64,000 nucleotides of DNA from Urophycis tenuis (taxonomy: Eukaryota; Chordata; Actinopteri; Gadiformes; Phycidae): positions 6,415,367 to 6,479,366 of the forward strand of contig JAXIVH010000015.1 in assembly GCA_036785325.1 (NCBI GenBank), read 5' to 3'. The notes beneath the pieces are model-generated. The model searched no databases. It saw only the letters and a list, made by a program, of their open reading frames with translations, and had not been told where the DNA came from. The translations under genes and the position numbers were made by a program. Below, piece by piece: positions 12,651 through 24,200 of the stretch (the first letter of the stretch is position 1; every line of letters begins with the position of its first letter).

Positions 12651-13661
12651 CTAGCACGCGCAGCCTCGCCTGGGGGGCGGGGCCTTCACCTCCTGGCTGC
12701 CGGCCGCGGCGCCGTTGGGCTCGGGGCTGCTGGGCTCGGCGCTCTGCTCCATCCTCTTCATCACCAGGTCCAGCAGCGTGCTCACCGCCTCGTCCACCTC
12801 CGCCCCCGTGGCCGCGCTCGTCTCAAAGTACGGTATCCTGGACCCAGGAGCAGGGAGGACGGTCTGAGGGGGCCCGGGCTGCATCCTGAACCCCCTATAG
12901 ATGGCCCAGGCCCCCGGGACTGAGAACACTCATCTCATCAGGGCCCCCAATCATTTTTTTCATATTTTCATATTTTTCTCTGGCCCCTCAACTCATATCT
13001 ACCCCCTATTGCAAATAGTGTTGCAATAGGAGTAGATCCGTTGTAATTACTGTTACTGTCATTTCACTGGACATTCTGTATGTGTGTGTGTGGAATAAAA
13101 TTCTTGAATCCCTAATCACTAATAGTTAGCATCTACTTGAAGCATAGCAGGACTTGTTCTGTGTGTGTGTGTGTGCATGCACAGATTTGGGGTTCAGGAG
13201 GGGCTCAACGTCACCACCTGCTGGTGAACTAAAGAATGGACAGAGGTGCTCTGGCCTGGACTGCCTCATCGCCTCATCACCTCTGTGAAAGGGGTTGGAT
13301 TATTTCCACCACAACGCAGACGCAGCAGGACAGAAAGGTTCTGAGCTCCAGGTCTCACTACAGTGTACGGTTCCATGGACTTTAGTCACCCTGCGGTCAC
13401 ATTGCGGTCTCCAGCTAGCGTTTAGAACCCAAATGGCCGCTGCCTACAGGCCCTGGAACAAGGCCCTGGAGTCCAGAGCCAGGGCGACACCCCACTGGAC
13501 CCTCCCACTCACCCGTATCTGGTTGCCAGGTCTCGGGCTTGCTTGGCTTGGACGTCCCGGGTGTCCTGGAGGTCTGCCTTGCTCCCCACCAACACGATGT
13601 CTGGGTTGTCGCAGTAAGCGTTGGCCTGCAGCTGGCCTGAGGCCACAGGAACCAATAATCC

Positions 13662-13708
<47 letters not shown>

Positions 13709-14869
13709 CATCAATCAATCAATCAATCAATCAACTGCTGATTGTTGCTATCACTAGCCATTTAAAGACCATTTAACCTCCTGTTAAATGGTCATTATAT
13801 TAGACATTATATTAGATTTGATTAAACTCAAAGTATAATGTAATACATTTAACCCATCAGGAGCCTAGGAACAGGATTGAGAGGAACCTGAAGCAGTGTG
13901 CCAAGTTAATTTACACAATCAAACTCTCAGGTAGGATGATCGTTATCAGAATCATCATTTCATAATCCAGCAGGCCTGATTTCCAAAGGGTTTATGAAGA
14001 GAATGACAGAGACAGAGTATAAATATCCGGACAGACATACTCATCCAGTTCCTGACGTTGAGGAAACTCTGCTGATTGGTCAGGTCAAACATCAACAGGA
14101 AGCCCATGGCGTCTCGAAAGAAAGCTGTGGTGAGGCTCCTGAATCTAAACACAAGATAAACAGCTTTGATATCCATCACAAAGGGGTACTTCATCAATGC
14201 CCAGCTACACTACACCACAGCCCTGTCGATGGGGCTGAGGGGTACATAAGCCAATGTCCACTGTATTGATGGATCCAGAGCAGGGTGGAAACACAGCTCA
14301 CCTCTCCTGTCCAGCTGTGTCCCAGAGCTGAAGGTGGACCTTCAGGTTCTTCTGTGACCCATCAGCCCCTGTCCCCATGTAGTTCTGGAGACCGCCGCCC
14401 CCCCCGCACACACACACACACACACACACACACAGCATTACTAGGCTGCATCAGCACAGCTTTGTCTTGGAAATTAGAGGGTCATGCCTCATTTACAAGT
14501 CACACATATTGGCGCGGTGAGTGTCTCCACACCAATATGTAAATGTTATTCATAGAGCTATTCACGTTGTTATGAATTATTTAAGGACTAAACCACAGGT
14601 GTGGTCATTGTGTGACTCACAATAACTAGATCTGAAGTACTTCAATCTATAACGTTGTTGTTGTTGTTTGTGTATTTGCAGTGGTCTGGTCACATCCCAG
14701 TGAAGCCGCTCACCACTCTCTTCTCCCTGAAGTCGATGCCCACGGTGGTGGTGAACTTGCGGTTGAACTGTTTGTCGGTGTAGCGGTACAGGAAGCTGGT
14801 CTTCCCCACCCCGGAGTCCCCGAGCGCCAGCAGCTTGATCAGATAGTCATAGTCCCCGTCGGCGGCCAT
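12651..14869 (-). CDS. rab27b: Rab27B small GTPase
   Basis: Five coding exons on the minus strand: 14869-14714, 14384-14302, 14144-14041, 13636-13513, 12837-12651; phases agree, 217 residues (human 218). Rab27B directs docking of secretory granules, lysosome-related organelles and exosome-producing endosomes at the plasma membrane. Visible motifs: P-loop GDSGVGKT (16-23), switch I TTVGIDF, switch II WDTAGQER, ETSAATG (G5), and a C-terminal CAC for double geranylgeranylation. The stretches KLLALGDSGVGKT, LLMFDLTNQQSF and LNVRNWM fit 27B better than 27A. Oddity: the NKxD motif reads SKAD, with Ser at residue 133 (codon 13583-13581). Neighbour poli is upstream on the same strand, as in the human 18q21 block. 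The 5' UTR probably continues into an upstream exon ending at the AG just before the ATG region. Confidence 0.96.
13661..13733. repeat. (ATCA)n microsatellite in rab27b intron 3
   Basis: About 18 tandem ATCA tetranucleotides with one CATC interruption, 25 bases upstream of the exon 4 acceptor on the transcribed (minus) strand. Confidence 0.95.
14407..14434. repeat. (CA)n microsatellite in rab27b intron 1
   Basis: About 14 CA units beside a run of C, 23 bases upstream (minus strand) of the rab27b exon 2 acceptor. Confidence 0.9.
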
Positions 14870-16562
14870 CTTGTGTCCAGAGTGGTCGACCTTCCTGAGA
14901 CACAAAGTCCCGGCCAGGAGGTTCAGAGTCTACTGGGTCAGCGCTGCGGCACGCAGGCCTGCTGCCCGGCCGCCCAGCGTTCACAAAACACTGCCGGTTC
15001 TCACGGCGCTAAAAAAAAAACCTCAACAAAGCAGTGAAATGAGCAGCCCAGCTGACATCCCCAGTCTTGGGGAGGCGGGAGGCCGCGCGAGCCTCTCAGC
15101 AGCTTAAATGGACCCGTCATAACCCTGCTCTCATTAGGAGGCTCTAAGAACACAGAGGCACATGACTGGAGCTGGTTTCCACATGAGCAGTCAAATGCCT
15201 CGGTGGGTTTCTCCAAACGACCGCACCGCCTCGCGGACAAAACCCCTTTCATTTGACTGCCAGGAGTCACTGCTGTGTGACACCACGTCAACATGCTCCT
15301 GACACTTACAGGATGTGTGTCTCTCTCTCTCACTGTGTGTGTGTGTGTGTGTGTATGTGTGTGCCACAATCCATGACAAATCATAAACAAAGGAGTATGA
15401 CCACTAAAGCTGACTTGTGTTTGCTGTGCTGAGCAGCCAGCCAGGCAGCTTTTAGACTTTCTTTTCATGTTCTAGAGTGTTGTTTTTTGGGGTGATAGTC
15501 GGTTTGTTTTTTGGAGTGACAGTTGGTACTAATTGGATTCAAAAAGACAACTGTCATGTGTGGTCACAAAACAAAGTAACGTCCATGAAATCAAATTTAA
15601 AGACTGGCCCGCTCCCATGTTTCATGAAGGCACACGAGTGACATCAAAGCTATTTTACCCAGCTAAAAACCAACACAAGGAGGAGGAGAATGAACCCGAG
15701 GGCCCGAAGTTCCCACCTCACTGACAGTAGAACTTCATCTTGACATGTTGGCACTTTCTGTGCCCTCATAAAGTTAACACGACTTTATTATTTTTTAATG
15801 ACACATGCGATGCATGCCAATTTTATCCTGGATAGTCATCATTTCAGAAGCAAACATGCAAAATGTACAACCTTGGTTGTTTAGCAAAGATCCACCGAGC
15901 AATCCGAGGCGGGAGGAGAATAAAAGGGCCGGTCTTACCAGTGGATGAGGAGGGGGCTGCAGCTCACATTCAGGAGCTCCACTGGTCCTCGCTGAACAGC
16001 AAGATGTGAAGGAGAAGCTGTGAGCTCAGCCGTTCCCCCTGCTCACATGGGCTCAGGGAGGAGTCTGGGACTAACAGGAGACCAAGCAGATCTGTGTCTG
16101 GGGTCATCTGCTCTTGGGCCCGTTCCCCTCTACAAAATGGAGACCTTTGAGGAATAACGTGCAGCTCTGTGGGTTTCCGTGGACGATGGCCAGGCAGGGA
16201 ATTCTCAAGGAGCAAATCCGCTGTTTTCTATCATATGTTTTGCAACAGAAAGCGCAAACACAGAGCTTAAGGGTCACTTAAGTCCTGTTAAGACTCGGGT
16301 CTACATACCCAGTCATGAATTAACTCACCATATTTAAGCTACAATAATATTAAGCTATCATTAATATTAATGAGTTCATAATTGGTTAAGCATAGGCTTA
16401 GCAACCCCCTCACATGGATTGAAAGAAACCATCACTTTTATTGCAACAAAGAATATGAATAGAATATGAACAACATTCTGATAAAAAAATACTAATGGGT
16501 TTATCAACATTTCTTATGAACAATCAAAGAGTCTTCGGGCGAACAGTAAATGATAAGCAAGC
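14870..16562. other. rab27b 5' region and poli 3' UTR; no further gene seen
   Basis: Holds the rab27b 5' UTR/promoter side (14.87-15.1 kb), a (TG)n repeat at 15,336-15,362 and unremarkable sequence up to the poli stop. Short open frames occur on both strands, but none has splice support or a recognisable product. Confidence 0.5.
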
Positions 16563-19500
16563 CTAGCCGGGCTTGAAATACTTGAACAGGTCGTTCTGCT
16601 GACTGCCTTTAACCGCGTTCTTCTTGTCTTTGCTGGCGGACCTTCTCTCAGGCTTCACGGAGGAGGGCGCCTTCAGAACCGGCTTCTGTTGCCTCCACGC
16701 CGTCATCAGCTCCCTCTGGACCTCCGGGGGCAGCTCTGAGAACACGGCGGGGTCCACGCCCCCCGGGACCTCACGGGCAGGACCCTCCTGGGGGTCCGCT
16801 GCGGGGGGTTGCCCCGGTCCAGCGGCGGAGGGGCCCGGAGGGGTCCGGCCGTCCTCCAGAGCGTCGGAGGAACGGAGGTCGGCTGGAGACCCCTCCCTCC
16901 CGCGGAGCGGCTGGGAGTCCCCGGGGGGGCGTGGGGGGAGCCGGGACCGGGGGGCAGGGTCGTGGGGGGGAGGGGCCAGGTCTGGGTCAGGACGTTGGCA
17001 GAGGGGGAGGGGGGCGGGCACGGCCGGGGCCCTGCAGGCAGGCCGCCCGGCGGCCGGCGTGGAGGCGGAGGGGGGGTGTGTGCGGGTGAAGGCGGGTGAC
17101 AGCAGCTCTCTCTGGATGTCCTCGGGAAGCTCCCGGAACACGTCCGGGTCGACGTTCGGGGGAAGTTTGAAGGCCCCGCCTCCGCCCGGCTCGCCTCCGT
17201 CCTGGCGGTCGCTCACCACCCGAGACACAACGGGGGTCTTTGTCTCCGCCGATGCGTGCTGGTCTGCCTTGGGGCCCGAGGGTATCTGCGCGTGGAAATG
17301 ATGTGGCGTCATCACACTCTGCGTGCTCCTCGCCACTTCCTGGGACCCGGACACATGACCAGGCCCGCAGGCAGGATGCTGCTCCTGTTGGGCAAACAAA
17401 CGCGTTCTATTAATAAAGTTTGGATGGATTTGAAGGAAGGTGTGGGCAGAGCATGGGCGGAGTCTGTGGGTACGTTGGTTCTCAGGGAGCCGCCGGCCGT
17501 GAAGAAAGACGTTATGGTCCCCCGGCCGGGGGCAGCGGCCCCCCGCGGCGGTGGCGCCGGCAGCAGGTTGGTGAAGCAGATGTTGAGCAGCGTGAGGTGG
17601 AACGCCGCGCGGCCGTCCACCATCTTGTGGAAGAGCTTCATCGCCATGGTAACCAGATGTCCAATAGCGTCACTGCTACCTGTTCAACGCCATGGAAGAG
17701 GACGAGCACATAATAAAAACATGAACAATAATTAGCATGATCATAATCATAATATATAAATAATAAGAATTGTAGTATATTTATAATAGAGCACGATAAT
17801 TACGAGATATACAGCTTTATAGTTCTACTATTCTACTAGTTCTACTATTCTTTATAAAATTGATTTATCATCCCAATAAATGATAAGTGATATTTTATGT
17901 CCAGTATTCGATATCGTGCCGTTTCCTATCTCATTGCCTTTTGTGTTTGTGTTCCCATATCTTTGCTTGTTTGCATCTATCCTCCGTGCTGCGATCGTGT
18001 TGCGATCTTTGTGACGGCGTCATGTCCCCCCCCCCCCCCCACCCCCCTCTCCGGGGATCAATAAAGTCCTCGGAACGCCACTGACACAGCAGAACACGCC
18101 GCACCCGAGACGACCTTCTGCCCGACGTGGCCGGGGACGGGACACTGGCGGCTCTCCCTGCTGGGCCACCTGTTGCCCGCCGCGTGCCGGCGCAGGGTCA
18201 GCCGGAGGGTGTGGGGCTGCCGGCCGTCTCTCCGCATCCTGGTGTCCGGGCCGAGCGAGAGGGGGGGTGGGGGGTGGGGGGTGGGGGGTTAGAGTCTGCG
18301 GCGTCTGTCTCCCGTTACGTCGTCGTCGACAGTTACCGTGGTTCCCGACCTCTCCAGGAGACTGCCGAGCAGGTCTTGGGTCTTCTCCACAACTTCCCGC
18401 GTGGAGGATATCTTCTTGAAAGAGTCTTCGTCGCTTAGAGACTGAATGAAATAAGAAACGACACAACAGTAAGATGGGACCTGTTTCAGTCATGTCAAAA
18501 AGGTGCTGTTGATAAGTTATTATATAGATTTTACACACACACACACACACACACACCCAGGAGTATTCTGGTTGACTGTGCCTGCCTCTCTATGAGACCA
18601 TTTAGGTTTTAGACTGCTCCCATTTCATTGCTGTGTAATCAGGACATATTTTCCCCGATTGGTCAGGGAATCATCATAGCTCCAACATAGGTGTGTTGGA
18701 GCTATGATGTTGTGCCAAAATCTCTCTCTCTCTCTCTCTACAGAGCAGCGTTAATAGCAGGGCTGACACCTCCTCCTACCTGGGGGGCTCCCGTGGGGGT
18801 TACTGGGGAGTCATCGATTCCCAGAGACAGGTTCTTCAAGCGCTGGCCAGTGGGGGCTCCAAACTCCTTCACCAGGCCGGCCAATGGGAAGAGCTGCAAG
18901 TCCTGCACAGTGACCAATCCCAGGGCCTGGAGCCTCTTACTGGTTTGATGCCCCACCCCTAGAAGGGAGAGAACACCCCCACAATGAGTTCAGACTTGTC
19001 CCGCCCCCCCCCCCCGAAATGACACAACCACCATCAATAACTCGTCTTACCCTGGCGCCACCATCCATCATTTTACTCCAGCAGTCAAACGCAGTGAAAT
19101 ATAATGCAGTGGTTGTGACTACTGGGTGAATGAATGGACTGACCCTCACAGCGCCGCCGCACAGACAAACAAACTAGCCAAGCAGCAGCAATGCATTCTG
19201 CACACCGGGGACTCGGCGGAGAGCCCCGAGGTGGCCCACGATGTGGTCCACGTCCTCGGGCAGCAGCGTGGTCTGCTGGTTGGGTTTGAAGGTCCCGGAC
19301 ACCAGCTTGGCCAGCAGCTTGCTGGTGGCCACCCCGGCGCAGCCCGTGAGGCCCAGCTGGGCGCTGATGGCTCCTCTGAGCTCCGCCGCCACGTGAGAGC
19401 CCACCGCCAGCATCTGGTGGGCCTCGGTGTGCAGCTCCGCAGCTGCAGAGCATCAGACACCTCGTCAGGTTTCTAGAAGTTTGGTTTGGGATTATTCAGC

Positions 19501-20712
19501 ACATAACTGAAAGTCAAATGCAAATGATTGAATGATGTATTTTTACTTGATTTGAATCGGACACGCCGAGCCTGTTTCACAATGCATTTCCTGGTTTCAG
19601 ACACCGGCCTGTGTGAACACGATGTATAGAAATCATACTAGAACGGTTGTAGACATGTCCTTGGAACGAGGAGTAGTGATTCAGTCTCTTCTCCACCATA
19701 TCCGTCACGTCCACATAGTTCTCATCCAAGCCCAGCCGCTCCACTAAGGGACAGTAGGACGTCAGCAGTGCTGATGGAAATCAACATTGCATAAGGTGAG
19801 TAGGCAGCGTATGGACACAGCAATGTAACAGTAACAGATCCAAGCTTGTTTTTCAGACAAACCCACATACATACTAATAATTTAAGTGTTAAATTACAGC
19901 AAAACATTCAATGTCATGGTTGAATAGTTCAATAGTTGCGTTAAACATTAAAGCTAAATACCATCATAAAAACTTAACCACTGAGGATAACATACATTAG
20001 TTCTAAAAAGAACAGACAATATTTGATTGAGCTCTGACTTATTATTATTCCTTGCTGGATATGATTCCACTCTATAAATCAGGATCCACATCATCAGAGT
20101 GCAGGGGCTACCTGTGACTTTGTAGGACATGTCCCGGTAGTGAGTCAGGTCCTCTCCTTTCACCAACACGAGCTGAGGACATTTCTCTACAGCATCCACC
20201 ACCGACATCAGCTTGGTCACACCGTGTTCCCTTGCCACGTAGTTACAGGTGACTACAATGTACTTCTGTTGAATGCCTGTGTGTGCAGATACACACACGC
20301 ATGTATTGTTATCAATGACCACGTAAACATAACGTCTACATTTAATGTTATGTTTTTATTAAGGCTACGATAGATCCAGGCCAATAGAAAATCAGTTTAC
20401 CCAAAGGTACATTACGCAGAGCTGGGTTTCTGATCATTTCCACCTGTGCGTAAAAGCAGTCCAAGTCAAAGTGCAGGATGACTCTTTGGGTGGATGTCTG
20501 CAGTCTATTCACGCCGGTTCCTACACAGAAATAATTGCCATTAAAACCATATATTGACACCATGAGGGAGTACGACGTTGACTATTTATTGAGCTTTTGG
20601 ATGTATCCGGTTCACCATAAACAACTGCAGAATTTGGCCCCGCTGTAAAGTCTGTGAAACGGGTCTTCCATTCAGTCTCATCCTCGTCGTTATTATCGTC
20701 ACTGTTTTCCAT
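16563..20712 (-). CDS. poli: DNA polymerase iota
   Basis: Ten coding exons on the minus strand: 20712-20574, 20520-20401, 20276-20112, 19770-19639, 19442-19206, 18958-18780, 18441-18350, 18238-18105, 17679-17474, 17384-16563; about 741 residues (human 740). It is a Y-family translesion polymerase in the nucleus. The palm begins HFDLDCFYAQVEM; the second metal site is in LGLDENYVDVTDMVEK; the thumb follows (QLGLTGCAGVATSKLLAKLV), then the little finger (QPHTLRLTLRR). Two ubiquitin-binding motifs lie near 544-565 (VDPDVFRELPEDIQ) and 675-697 (VDPAVFSELPPEVQ). A PIP-like ITSFF sits where human POLI has its PCNA motif, and a second, canonical PIP box QNDLFKYF ends the protein. The start ATG 20712 follows an acidic N-terminus; the exon 1 donor could instead be at 20582. 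It is head-to-head with rexo1. Confidence 0.97.
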
Positions 20713-21220
20713 TTCGGAGACCGTGAAATGTGAACTCAAACAGTGGAGCTTTGTCTAAGTCGAGCTGCATTGGTATACATGGATGTTGTCACGCATGGAT
20801 CAAGTCACGCATAGATGTTGTTCCGAATGGATGTTGTTCCGCAGTGATGGTGGTCCCCAGGCTCCGCCTGTTCCTTCCCACGTGACGTGAACGCAACACG
20901 AGCACCGTTCCTGGTGGTGAGCGCATGGCTGCGCCCCCCGGTGGCTCAGGGACGCACTGCAACACATGCAAAACAATAATTACAGACGACCCACACGTAA
21001 CACAGTACAACTAGCATCCTGCAACAGACGTAAACTTGCAACATGATTTAATATGGAATCATCGTGCAAATAATCAAACAAATAAAAATATTGGACGGTA
21101 TACAGGACGTCTATAAAAGACGGAGCACCTGCAGTCATCGCAGCCCCCTAATTAGGAGACCGCATGCTTCTATTCTCACTTTCATCAGAAGTTGAACCTG
21201 ACGGGGTTTGTTCTTTACAG
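20713..21220. promoter_or_regulatory. Divergent promoter between poli (-) and rexo1 (+)
   Basis: 508 bases separate the two start codons. It contains three loose copies of ATGGATGTTGT (20,778-20,843), a GC-rich patch near 20,930, and a TATAAAA at about 21,112 oriented toward rexo1. TTTACAG immediately before the rexo1 ATG may be a splice acceptor, in which case rexo1 has a 5' untranslated exon here. Confidence 0.5.
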
Positions 21221-24200
21221 ATGTTGCCAGCGTCCGGGCTCTTTGCTGAAGTGATCTGCCCTTTCCGACGACGTGGACTTTGTGAGCGGCCACACTGTTT
21301 GTACAAGCATGAGAAACAAGTGCAAGTTATGTTTGCTGCCTCGTTGAAAGCGCCGGCAGGCCTAGTTGATTTTCCAGGTCAGTCTTTGGCACGCACATGA
21401 ATGGTGGTCGGTAATTCTATGCATATCCAATGTTTTGCTGAATGGTTGACGCTAGTGGGGATTTTTTGGAGAAAGAACGTATTGTACTTTGATTCTCATG
21501 GTTCTCCGGTATTGGTTTGATTACCGTGCAATTGCTCTTTAACTGAATGAATGAGAACCACGAGACTGCATCCAAACAATTAAATGCAAACTAATTCTCA
21601 CAAAAACTCAAATAAATAAATAAATAATCCCGCATGCCTTCCGTAACGCAGGAATCCCAAATTACCACCCGACTGAGAGCAGTGAATCCCAGGAGTTGGC
21701 GCGCATCAACAGAGAGATCGAAGATGTGAAGCACGAGGTGGAGAAGGAGCAGAGGAGGCTGTCCCGCTACCAGACGCAGCAGGGAGGCCGTGGAGACGCC
21801 GCGTCCTCCACGCTAAAGCGCGCGCACAGCCAAACGACCTGCACGCAGGGCAACAGAGAGGGGTATAAAGCGTCGTCGCACAGACGCACGCTAAAGCTCC
21901 ATTCCCAGGGACGCAAATACGTGGTGGACAACTCCAAACCGAGGACTGATCTGGAATATGACCCTCTGTCCAACTTCTCCGCGGATCTGCGGTCTTACAG
22001 TTCGTCAGGGAAAGACCAGACGGTCAAGCCGGGGGTTAAAAGGGCAAGAGACGGTTCCTATGTTGACCGTCACAAGCTCCCGTCGGCCAGCAGGGACGCG
22101 TGTCCCGTGTTTGAGGAGCACCTCATACAGGAAGGTGACCTCGTCATCGACATCCCGTCCTCCGCAGATCTTAAAAAAAGCAGAGTTGATTATGTCATCG
22201 AAAATCAGTCTACGGTGGCAGAACAGGATCAGAGCTCCCGTCACGTGGAGGCTGCCCTGACACCGACCCAATCCGCGCGGGGCGAGTCCTCCCCTGTCAC
22301 GCTGATGGAATCGGACGTGTCCGGAAATGGACGCGAAAGTCGGCCCGTTGACATGTTTGACGGCCTGTCTAAATGTTTGGAAGACTTGAGGAGTGAGAAC
22401 CAGAGGATCGCTCGCTCGGCCGCCGCGTACCCCGGGATGAGTTGGGACGGGGAGTTCAGGGGTCCCCCCGAGGGGTCCTTTGAAGATCACCCCAGGGACG
22501 CTCGGCACACGGTTGAGTTCAATGAAATCTCGACGATGGCGGTGGCAGCGGCACCGCAGCCCATACGTGGTCCCCACCCGGTCCCCTCTGACCCGCATCA
22601 CCACAGGCACCACACGGAAGAACCGCCGGCCCCCGTCCACACGCCGCACCACTCCTGGTCCCCAGCCACCAGTGGGCCGCCGGTCCTGCCATGTGGCCAG
22701 ATGTACGCCGCCGCCGCCGCCATCGCCCCTCCTCCCCCGCACCCGGGGACCTCAGACGGGGACCACAGCCGCCCTCTGGACACACCCTCACCGTCTCCCC
22801 CTCCTCCCCGGCCCGCGGCGCCCCCCCCCACGAGAGCCGGCCCCCCGGGGGGAGACGTCATCGTCATCGGGTCCAGCTCTGGGGAGGAGGAAGAGGAAGA
22901 GGAGGAGGAGGAGGAGGAGGCGGCGGCCGGGCAGCCCCCCCTCAGCTACTCGGACCTGGAGCTGTCGGACAGCGACCCCATGGAGGAGTGTTACCGCATC
23001 TTCATGGAGGCCAACGAGGCGGCGAAGGCCGAGGAGCCCTGCACCCAGGCCCCGGGGGCCGGGAGCGCGGGCCTCCCGGGTCACCTGCAGGGTCACCCGC
23101 AGGGTCTCCCGCAGGGCCACGGTGGGCCGGCTCCCCCCTCCCCCCAGGCTCCCACCCCGTCGCCCCCCTCCCCCCAGGCTCTCACCCCTCCTCCCCAAGG
23201 CGTGCGTCGGTGGGCAGAGCAGGCGGAGACCCCCGCACTGGTGGACGAGGCGCCACAGGCTCTGTCGGCACAGAAAAGGGTGGCCCACGTACCCCGCTGT
23301 CCAGAGGTACCCCCCCCCAGACGTCCCTGTAGACCAGGGGTCTCCGGGGACGTGGCCCTGTTTTTTTTTCCGTCCAAACATTCCAGGCCACGTCTGGCAT
23401 GTTGTTTTGCGTCTGCTTCCCCACACAGCATCACATCCCAGTGAAGTAGGAGTTAGTTTATGGCTCATGAGTCATTATTAGTTGGCATATAATCGCTGTT
23501 GGTATAAAAGGGTCCTTTACACTTGACTAAACATCATCATCATCAACTATCTGTAGCTTATAAGTCAGCTAACTCCACAGGACTGATATGGCTTGACTAT
23601 AGTGTGGTGTTGACATCTGACTGCCTGCTTTACTATCAGAACTCATTGTCAAGATGCAAATGTTTTGACAATGAAAGCTAAAGGCTAGAAACCCTCACCA
23701 TGCACAGTAAATCAAAACCCTGATCATTGTTGGCCTTCTGATTTTGACCAGCCGGCGACCCCGATCAGACCTCAGCCCCAGGTGCTGGTTCCCCTGCGAG
23801 GGCCTCTGTGTGGGGCCCAGCTGGCCTACCCCCACAAGGTCCTGCAGGCCCAGCTGAGGGCCACGGCCCTCACGGCCTCGGTGAGGGCAGGCCAGCCCTT
23901 CGCCTCGTCCAGCCAGCAGAGAAGACCCGATGCCGTGGCCGTGGTTCCCCCCCTTCAGAACCACGTTCAGCAGCCCATCGCCGTGCAGAGCGGTACGTGG
24001 ACTGGGCTTCAGTCGGTCTGTTGGTGGGGACATTTTTATTAGAACCAAGATGATGGTAATGCTAACGATGGAGTGCATGTATCTAGCTGGCTCGCCATAG
24101 CGGTTCTCCAGACACCCAAAGAGCGCCACATGTGTGAATGTGTGCGTGCGTGCGTGTGTGTGTGTGTGTGTAGGCCGGTGACCGTCTGTGGTTCCTATCC

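Noticed and set aside
20521..20739. An earlier poli start at a TTG-initiated frame (20739)
   Set aside because: The first in-frame ATG is at 20712 and gives a normal POLI length.
22480..23481. Long Arg/Pro-rich and Gly-rich alternative frames over rexo1 exon 2
   Set aside because: Shadow frames of a GC-rich disordered coding region; the chosen frame matches REXO1 on both sides and fits all splice phases.
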